A stretch of DNA of 19,301 bases from Deltaproteobacteria bacterium (GTDB lineage: Bacteria > Desulfobacterota > Syntrophia > Syntrophales > UBA5619): assembly GCA_021372695.1 (NCBI GenBank), contig JAJFTY010000138.1:1-19301 (forward strand), in the 5' to 3' direction. Under the pieces are notes generated by a model. The model was not told the DNA's origin, ran no database searches, and saw nothing but the letters and a program-made list of their open reading frames with translations. A program made the position numbers and the translations under genes. Positions within the stretch are counted from its first letter, which is position 1; the number at the start of each line of letters is the position of its first letter. Positions 14,636 through 19,301 of the stretch are shown here, one piece after another.

Positions 14636-15436
14636 TCACTCCGCTCGGGGATTGATCCCGGACACGATCTCCTCCACGCTGCCCAACACATAGGTCGGAC
14701 GATAGGGGAAATGGTCCATGTCCGCACGGGAGGTCACTCCGCTCAAAACGAGCAGCGTGTCGATCCCGGACTCGATTCCGGCCACCACGTCGGTGCCCAT
14801 CCGGTCGCCGATCACGATGGTCTCTTCCCGGTTGCAGCCGATCTTCTTCAAGGCATGCCGCATCATGAGGGGATTGGGTTTGCCGATGAAATAGGCTGCC
14901 CTGCCCGTGACGAGCTCGATGGGCGCGATGAGCGCTTTTGTGGCAGGGACGATTCCCTCTTCGAACCGGTCGGTCAGATCGGGGTTGGTGCCGATCAGCC
15001 TTGCACCGCCGAGGACGCATTGAACGGCACGGGAGATCTTGTCGAAGCTGTAGGTCTTGGTTTCGCCGACGATCACATAGTCGGGGTTGACCTCGTTCAT
15101 GGCAAAACCGGCGTCGTAGAGGGCGTTCGTCAGTCCCGCTTCGCCGATGACATAGGCGCTGCCTCCGGGACACTGGGCTGCAAGGAACTGAGCCGTCGCC
15201 AGGGCGCTGGTGTAGAAGACGTCCTGCTCCACGTCGATTCCCAGACGGGCGAGTTTTTCGCTCAGTTCGCGCGGCGACCGCTCGCTCGAATTGGTCAGGA
15301 AACAAAAGCGTTTCCGCTCACACTGGAGCCACGCGACGAACTCCTTGACCCCCGGCAGCAGGCGGTTGCCGTGGTAGAGGACGCCGTCCATGTCGCAGAT
15401 GAAGCCGTTCTTGTGCCGGATCCTGTCAATGTCCAT
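14636..15436 (-). CDS. HAD-IIA (NagD-like) sugar/nucleotide phosphatase
   Basis: A 266-residue haloacid dehalogenase superfamily phosphatase. Motif I is DMDGVL (nucleophile Asp15, acid Asp17), motif II is TNSS (48-51), Lys186 lies in GKPNP, and motif III is GDRMGTD (Asp211, Asp216). The C2-type cap inserted between motifs II and III and the GKP motif place it in subfamily IIA with NagD, 4-nitrophenylphosphatase and phosphoglycolate phosphatases. The natural substrate is not readable. The start at 15436 lacks a clear Shine-Dalgarno sequence, and TATAAA lies 7 bp upstream, so a leaderless transcript is possible; an in-frame ATG 12 codons further upstream is the alternative. It lies 144 bp before the DUF362 gene, so it is probably a separate unit. 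Confidence 0.92.
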   Translation of the reverse strand: MDIDRIRHKNGFICDMDGVLYHGNRLLPGVKEFVAWLQCERKRFCFLTNSSERSPRELSEKLARLGIDVEQDVFYTSALATAQFLAAQCPGGSAYVIGEAGLTNALYDAGFAMNEVNPDYVIVGETKTYSFDKISRAVQCVLGGARLIGTNPDLTDRFEEGIVPATKALIAPIELVTGRAAYFIGKPNPLMMRHALKKIGCNREETIVIGDRMGTDVVAGIESGIDTLLVLSGVTSRADMDHFPYRPTYVLGSVEEIVSGINPRAE

Positions 15437-15541
15437 GGCTGTTTTTATACATGCAGGGATCTGCAAAAGCAACCGGGATCGAAATGGAGGTGGCGGATGG
15501 AAAGAGATGGGTCAGGACGGTTTCCCGCATGCCGCCTCGGT

Positions 15542-16402
15542 CTATGCCGGCGCGGTTGTCCGGTAATCCATGACGCCCCGGAAAAGGACCGAAAGGACCA
15601 CCACGGCCCCGCCCAGGATCGCCCAGGGGCCCATCCGCTCACCCATCCACAGGAGCACCCAGAGGGGATTCAGGATGGGTTCCACCACCGGGATGAGGAT
15701 GGCTTCCATGGCCGTCACATTTCGGATGGCCGTTGAATAGCAGACATAGGAGAGGCCGATCTGGAACACGCCGAGGAGGAGCAGGCCCGTCCAGTCTGTT
15801 CCTCCGGGCGGGGATTGGATCATTCCGGGCAGACAGATCAGAACGGTCAGGAGGTTTCCCCAGATGGCGGAGCCCGCGGGCGATGCATCCTTTTGCCGGC
15901 GCATGGCGATGATCAGAGAGGCGAAGGCAACGCCGGAGCAGATCCCGAGGAGATTGCCCGCCAGACCGCCCGCGCTCAACCGGTCCAGGAAGAAAAGCGA
16001 CATACCGCAGAGCACCGCCGCGATGGCTGTCCAATCGAACCACCGGATGCGCTCGCCAAGCAGCCATCCGGAAAGCAGGGCCACGTAAAGCGGCGCGGTA
16101 TACTGTAGCAGGATGGCATTACCCGAGGTCGTGAGCTTGGTGGCGGAGACAAAAAGGGTGACGGTCGCCGCATAGCAGACGCCGCCGATGAGTTGGTCAG
16201 CGGAAAAATTGACGGCGCGCCGGCCGAAGAACAGGAACAGCACCGGAAGAGCGATGGCGCTCCGATACCCGGCGACGGAAAGGGCCGGCAGGGAGACCCA
16301 TTTGATCAGAACCCCGGCGAGACTCCAGAGCACGGCCGCAACGATCAGCAGAACAATGGCTCGCGTCCTGTCGCTTTCGGCCATGATTCGGATTCCCGCC
16401 AT
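15542..16402 (-). CDS. EamA/DMT superfamily transporter
   Basis: A 286-residue inner-membrane protein with about ten hydrophobic helices in two homologous EamA halves. The first half starts VLLIVAAVLWSLAGVLIKW, and the second contains the repeated signature SYVCYSTAIRNVTAMEAILIPVVEPILNPLWVLLWMGE, with the typical VEP/NPLW stretch and GE turn. DMT transporters export amino acids, metabolites or nucleotide sugars; the substrate is unknown. The start at 16402 has AGGGA 5 nt upstream and follows the TAG of the broken MBL gene by 1 nt. It was therefore the second gene of an MBL-DMT operon and may still use that promoter. Confidence 0.92.
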   Translation of the reverse strand: MAGIRIMAESDRTRAIVLLIVAAVLWSLAGVLIKWVSLPALSVAGYRSAIALPVLFLFFGRRAVNFSADQLIGGVCYAATVTLFVSATKLTTSGNAILLQYTAPLYVALLSGWLLGERIRWFDWTAIAAVLCGMSLFFLDRLSAGGLAGNLLGICSGVAFASLIIAMRRQKDASPAGSAIWGNLLTVLICLPGMIQSPPGGTDWTGLLLLGVFQIGLSYVCYSTAIRNVTAMEAILIPVVEPILNPLWVLLWMGERMGPWAILGGAVVVLSVLFRGVMDYRTTAPA

Positions 16403-16403
16403 G

Positions 16404-16603
16404 CTATCCCTGAAAGACCGTCCCCACGCTGCAGAAGATGAAACGGTCGCCCCACTCCCGCGCCAGTTGAACGGATGCCTTCATGCCCGTACGGTGGGAT
16501 TGCCCTGATCGGTTTCGAGAAAAACCGCCCACCCGTGCTGGGCCAGGACGCCATTGATCCCGAAGGCGTAATTGTCGACCAGCACTGTGGCTTTCACGTT
16601 CAT
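16404..16603 (-). pseudogene. Metallo-beta-lactamase-fold gene with its middle deleted
   Basis: The first 35 codons (from ATG at 16603) read MNVKATVLVDNYAFGINGV... to FLETDQGN. This is the usual N-terminus of MBL-fold hydrolases of the dihydropterin-type (DHPPP synthase-like) group, where FDTG should come next. Instead the frame runs into TGA at 16483-16481. In a different frame the last codons read HRTGMKASVQLAREWGDR then FIFCSVGTVFQG and stop with TAG at 16406-16404, which matches the C-terminal end of the same family. The two pieces are joined near 16490-16500, so the HxHxDH metal-binding core (roughly 200 residues of a family of about 260) is missing, with a frame change at the joint. It cannot make an active enzyme. 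The assignment rests on recognised N- and C-terminal patterns. Confidence 0.75.
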
Positions 16604-16627
16604 CTTTTCACGCTCGCGTCATATTGC

Positions 16628-16661
16628 ATTCACCCCCCGCTCTGGGCTGCGGGGGGTGAAT
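16628..16661 (-). terminator. Strong stem-loop closing the TRAP operon
   Basis: Two perfect 13-bp arms (ATTCACCCCCCGC at 16628-16640 and its complement at 16649-16661) enclose an 8-nt loop. Flanking ATTGC and GCAAT could extend the stem past a small bulge. It begins 13 nt after the dctP stop and lies before the MBL remnant. No U-run follows on the minus strand, so it may be a U-less terminator or a 3' stabilising hairpin. Confidence 0.6.
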
Positions 16662-16674
16662 GGCTGATGCAATG

Positions 16675-17739
16675 CTAATATTTGTAAACGGTCGCGATCT
16701 TTTTGGCCTTCTCCTGGCCTTTCCAGTATTCGATGCGCTCCCGGATGTAGCTCAACCAGCTGTCGATCTCGCTGGCCTGGTATCCTTTTTCCGTCATGTC
16801 CTTCTTGAAATCGGCAAAGACGGGTTCCGCGGCCTTGGTCCACCGGGCAATTTCCGCATCGCTCAGGTCGATGACCTGGCCGCCCTGCTTCTTGAAGAAA
16901 TCGAGGCCCTCGATATCGATATCGTTCCACAGGACTGCCCATTTCTCCTTGTATTCTTCCGTAACGCTCGAAATGATCTTCTGCACATCGGCGGGAAGGC
17001 TGTCCCATTTCTTCTTGCTCATGACAACGTAGAAGGTATCGCAGCTCCCGACCTTCCAGGAGGTCGTTGCATACTTGATCACTTCCCCCGTTTTCCAGCC
17101 CTTCAGGGTCTCCATGTTGGACATGGTGCCGTCGACGACGCCCTTTCTCAGCGATTCGTACATGTCGGGCATTCCGATGGGAACCGGCGTCGCCCCGAGG
17201 GCCGTCGTGAGATCGGCCAGCCTTCCGGTGGCCCGGATCTTCAGCCCCTTCAGATCTTCAAGCTTATTGACCGGCTTCTTGACCGTATGGATGATGGTGG
17301 TGGCGCTCGTGGTGAACATCAGGGGATGATAATCGTTCCATTCCTTCAACTTGAACTTGGCAAAGAAATCGTTGGCCACATGGAGACCGATCCAGGGGCT
17401 GGGGCAGGCGATGGGCAGACCGAAGATTTCCGAGGCCGGGAAACGATCCCGCGTATAGCCCACATGGGAAAGACCGATGTCCGCAATCCCGGTGGTCAGG
17501 CCCGCGGCCATCTTGGGGGCGGAAAGCAGGGTGCCCCCGCCGTGGTAGGAGATCTCCACCTTTCCGGCGAGCTCCTTGTTCAGTCTTTTGGTGAACTCAT
17601 CCATGATGATCGAGTGCTGATGCATTGGCGGGAAATAGCTGGCGAACTTCAGTTTGATCGCCTCCGCCGCCTGAGCAAAAGAAGCCACAAAAAGCACAAA
17701 CAAAACGACACTGACGATGCACAACGCTGTTCTTCTCAT
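16675..17739 (-). CDS. dctP: TRAP transporter solute-binding protein (DctP family)
   Basis: A 354-residue periplasmic binding protein. It has a Sec signal peptide (MRRT start, hydrophobic core, probable cut near AQA at residue 24). The mature DctP fold shows LKFASYFPPMHQHS, then VEISYHGGGTLLSAPKMAAGLTTGIADIG. The conserved carboxylate-binding Arg is Arg169 in LKGLKIRATG, followed by TPVPIGMPDMYESLRKGVVDGTM. TRAP binding proteins usually capture organic acids and pass them to the DctQM membrane complex using an ion gradient; the exact ligand is unknown. GGAGG 7 nt upstream fixes the start at 17739. It is the last gene of a Q-M-P operon, 85 bp after dctM and followed by a strong stem-loop. Confidence 0.94.
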   Translation of the reverse strand: MRRTALCIVSVVLFVLFVASFAQAAEAIKLKFASYFPPMHQHSIIMDEFTKRLNKELAGKVEISYHGGGTLLSAPKMAAGLTTGIADIGLSHVGYTRDRFPASEIFGLPIACPSPWIGLHVANDFFAKFKLKEWNDYHPLMFTTSATTIIHTVKKPVNKLEDLKGLKIRATGRLADLTTALGATPVPIGMPDMYESLRKGVVDGTMSNMETLKGWKTGEVIKYATTSWKVGSCDTFYVVMSKKKWDSLPADVQKIISSVTEEYKEKWAVLWNDIDIEGLDFFKKQGGQVIDLSDAEIARWTKAAEPVFADFKKDMTEKGYQASEIDSWLSYIRERIEYWKGQEKAKKIATVYKY

Positions 17740-17824
17740 TTTGTCTCCTCCTTCTGTTTTCGGTTTGGTTTCAACCCATTCATTTCTTTCGTTGTATTCG
17801 TAAGCCCCCAGGATCTCCCCATAC

Positions 17825-19126
17825 TCATTTATAGAAAAGTGAAGGGAGCCAGAGGGCCAGTCCCGGGATGAAGAACAGCAATGCCCACACAACGCACAAG
17901 GAAATCAGAAAAGGCATGACCCCCTTGTAGATCTGGCCGATCGGCACCCCGGTGATGTTCTTGACGACAAACACGCAGACCGCCACGGGGGGAATCACCA
18001 CCCCGATCGCAACGACGATGGCAATGACGATCCCGAACCAGATCGGGTCGAAACCGAGTTTGATGACGGCCGGGAAGAAGATCGGGGTCGCCAGGACCAT
18101 GAAGGGCATGTCATCGATGAAAGAGCCGCCCAGTTCGTAGATAAGACAGATGATGACCAGGATCATGTACCGGTTCAGCGGCAGCGTGACGACCCAGTCG
18201 GAGAGTTTCTGGGGAACATTGGTGACAGCCATGAAATGGCCGAGGATGACCGAACCGGCAATGATCATCAGGATCATTCCGGCGATGTTGAGGGTTTCCG
18301 CCACGGATTTGATGTAGGTCTTGAACGTCATGTCCCGTCGCACAACCGACAGGGCCAGCAGAGCGAAACAGCCGACGCCTGCCGCCTCCGAAGGGGTAAA
18401 ATAGCCCGACATGATTCCCCCGACGACCAGGACAAAAATCAGCAGAACCCAGAAGATTTCAGGCAAGGTGCGGACCCTCGCCTTCCAGGTCGATCGCTCC
18501 GACCGGGGGGCAATCTTCGGATCCATCTTGGCCCATCCATAGATGATGACCACAAAAAAGGCGGCGATCAACAGACCGGGGATCAGGCCGGCCATGAAGA
18601 GCTTCCCGATGGACTGCTCGGTAATGATTCCGTAGAGGATGAGGACCACACTGGGGGGGATCAGACAGCCCAGGGTCCCCACCGTCGCCACGATCCCCGT
18701 CGAGAGCCGTTTGTCGTAGTCGTAGCGGTTCATTTCCGGAATCGCGACGCTGGCAAAGGTCGCGGCAGTAGCCGTCGACGAACCGCAGATGGCCTTGAAG
18801 CCGGCCGCACCGACGACCGTCGCCATTGCCAGCCCCCCTGGGATATGGCCGATAAACTTGTTCGCCGAATTGTAAAGCCGCTGGGCGATCCCCGCATTCA
18901 GACCGATCTGCCCCATCAGCATGAAGAGGGGAAAGACCGTGTACCCGTAATTCGTGAAAGCCTCGAAAAGATCCCCGCCGATGAGGTTCACGGCCGCCGT
19001 AAAACCGTTGAGATAGGCAAAGCCGACGAATCCGATCAGGGCCATGGCGAAACTCATTTCGATCCCGGTCGCAAAGAGCGCCAGCAGCAGAACCAGTCCT
19101 ACGATGCAGATGGTCGTCTCATTCAT
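17825..19126 (-). CDS. dctM: TRAP transporter large permease (DctM family)
   Basis: A 433-residue inner-membrane protein of the usual DctM length, with about 12-13 hydrophobic helices. Family segments include YTVFPLFMLMGQIGLNAG, FKAICGSSTATAATFASVAIPEM, GCLIPPSVVLILYGIITEQSIGKLFMAG and FTPSEAAGVGCF. It forms the transport channel of the TRAP system and works with DctQ and the periplasmic DctP. GGAGG 7 nt before the ATG at 19126 supports this start over a longer open frame that runs back through dctQ. The start overlaps the dctQ stop by 8 nt, indicating translational coupling. Confidence 0.95.
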   Translation of the reverse strand: MNETTICIVGLVLLLALFATGIEMSFAMALIGFVGFAYLNGFTAAVNLIGGDLFEAFTNYGYTVFPLFMLMGQIGLNAGIAQRLYNSANKFIGHIPGGLAMATVVGAAGFKAICGSSTATAATFASVAIPEMNRYDYDKRLSTGIVATVGTLGCLIPPSVVLILYGIITEQSIGKLFMAGLIPGLLIAAFFVVIIYGWAKMDPKIAPRSERSTWKARVRTLPEIFWVLLIFVLVVGGIMSGYFTPSEAAGVGCFALLALSVVRRDMTFKTYIKSVAETLNIAGMILMIIAGSVILGHFMAVTNVPQKLSDWVVTLPLNRYMILVIICLIYELGGSFIDDMPFMVLATPIFFPAVIKLGFDPIWFGIVIAIVVAIGVVIPPVAVCVFVVKNITGVPIGQIYKGVMPFLISLCVVWALLFFIPGLALWLPSLFYK

Positions 19127-19301
19127 GGACCGCCCTCCATCCCTTGATGATCTCGAAAAGGAAAACGAAACATTCGATGAAACAGCACACCCCGATGCCG
19201 TAAGCCATCGGGTAGAAGGGAAGCATGATCGTCGGGGATGTTTCCCCCGAGATCCGATATTCATTGCCGATAATGAAGAGGGCGCATCCGATCAACACAA
19301 A
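19119..19301 (-). CDS. dctQ: TRAP transporter small permease (DctQ family), C-terminal end only
   Basis: The last 60 codons of a gene that starts beyond the right edge. They read FVLIGCALFIIGNEYRISGE, a short loop, then SPTIMLPFYPMAYGIGVCCF and a final hydrophobic helix, ending in KGWRAVHE. This is the usual C-terminus of DctQ (TM helices 3 and 4 around a PxxPxxxxYxxxP-like loop). DctQ is the small four-helix subunit that pairs with DctM. Its stop TGA lies inside the dctM start region. The order Q-M-P and the tight overlap make the call safe although only a third of the protein is visible. Confidence 0.85.
   Translation of the reverse strand, partial: FVLIGCALFIIGNEYRISGETSPTIMLPFYPMAYGIGVCCFIECFVFLFEIIKGWRAVHE

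Noticed and set aside
15639..16067. A 142-codon minus-strand frame inside the transporter gene
   Set aside because: Same strand but a different frame from the EamA protein; Arg/Pro-rich and without hydrophobic helices.
16345..16554. A 69-codon minus-strand open frame across the DMT start
   Set aside because: It is in neither of the two frames that match the MBL family, nor in the transporter's frame, and its translation shows no pattern.
16594..16602. TGAACGTGA, identical to a half-site of the 18-bp palindrome
   Set aside because: It falls on codons 1-4 of the broken MBL gene and lacks the second half-site, so it is most likely coincidence.

Overview
The window is GC-rich and densely coded, with nearly every gene on the minus strand. 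It reads like part of a chromosome from an anaerobic Gram-negative bacterium. The gene content (a B12-type radical SAM enzyme, a polyferredoxin paired with a Tat-exported DUF362 protein, a TRAP transporter, and LolA-like and lipoprotein genes) suggests a deltaproteobacterial (Desulfobacterota/Syntrophales-like) source. That placement is an inference from gene content, not from a marker gene. No rRNA, tRNA, CRISPR array, insertion sequence or phage gene was seen.

Layout, in the minus-strand direction of transcription (right to left): (1) 19301-16675, a TRAP transporter operon: the 3' end of dctQ, then dctM and dctP, closed by a strong 13-bp stem-loop. (2) 16603-15542, the wreck of a metallo-beta-lactamase-fold gene with its middle missing, followed one base later by an intact EamA/DMT transporter. 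(3) 15436-14636, a NagD-like HAD phosphatase. (4) 14491-11964, a Tat-signal DUF362 protein overlapping by 4 nt an unusual membrane polyferredoxin that looks like NapH fused to NapG. (5) 11721-10060, phosphoglucomutase (pgm). (6) 9854-4830, a compact cluster: AMP-forming acyl/aryl-CoA ligase, FabG-like ketoreductase, LolA-like protein, DUF3261-like lipoprotein and B12-binding radical SAM protein. A VOC-family protein follows (4710-4294). (7) 4202-2685, the only plus-strand gene, a DUF1846/UPF0371 protein with its own near-consensus promoter. (8) 2426 to the left edge, an operon divergent from DUF1846: HAL/PAL/TAL-type aromatic amino acid ammonia lyase, hot-dog thioesterase, and the start of a DAK2 (fatty-acid-kinase-like) protein.

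The most interesting theme is that blocks 6 and 8 together hold many accessory genes of aryl polyene/flexirubin-type pathways: ammonia lyase to make an aryl acrylate starter, CoA ligase, ketoreductase, thioesterase, LolA-like carrier and DUF3261 lipoprotein. The ketosynthases, acyl carrier proteins, dehydratases and MMPL exporter are not in this window. A cobalamin-type radical SAM enzyme and a DAK2 protein sit where they are not part of the textbook set. This may be a split, reduced or variant aryl-lipid system. A perfect 18-bp palindrome just upstream of the ammonia lyase is a good candidate operator for its half.
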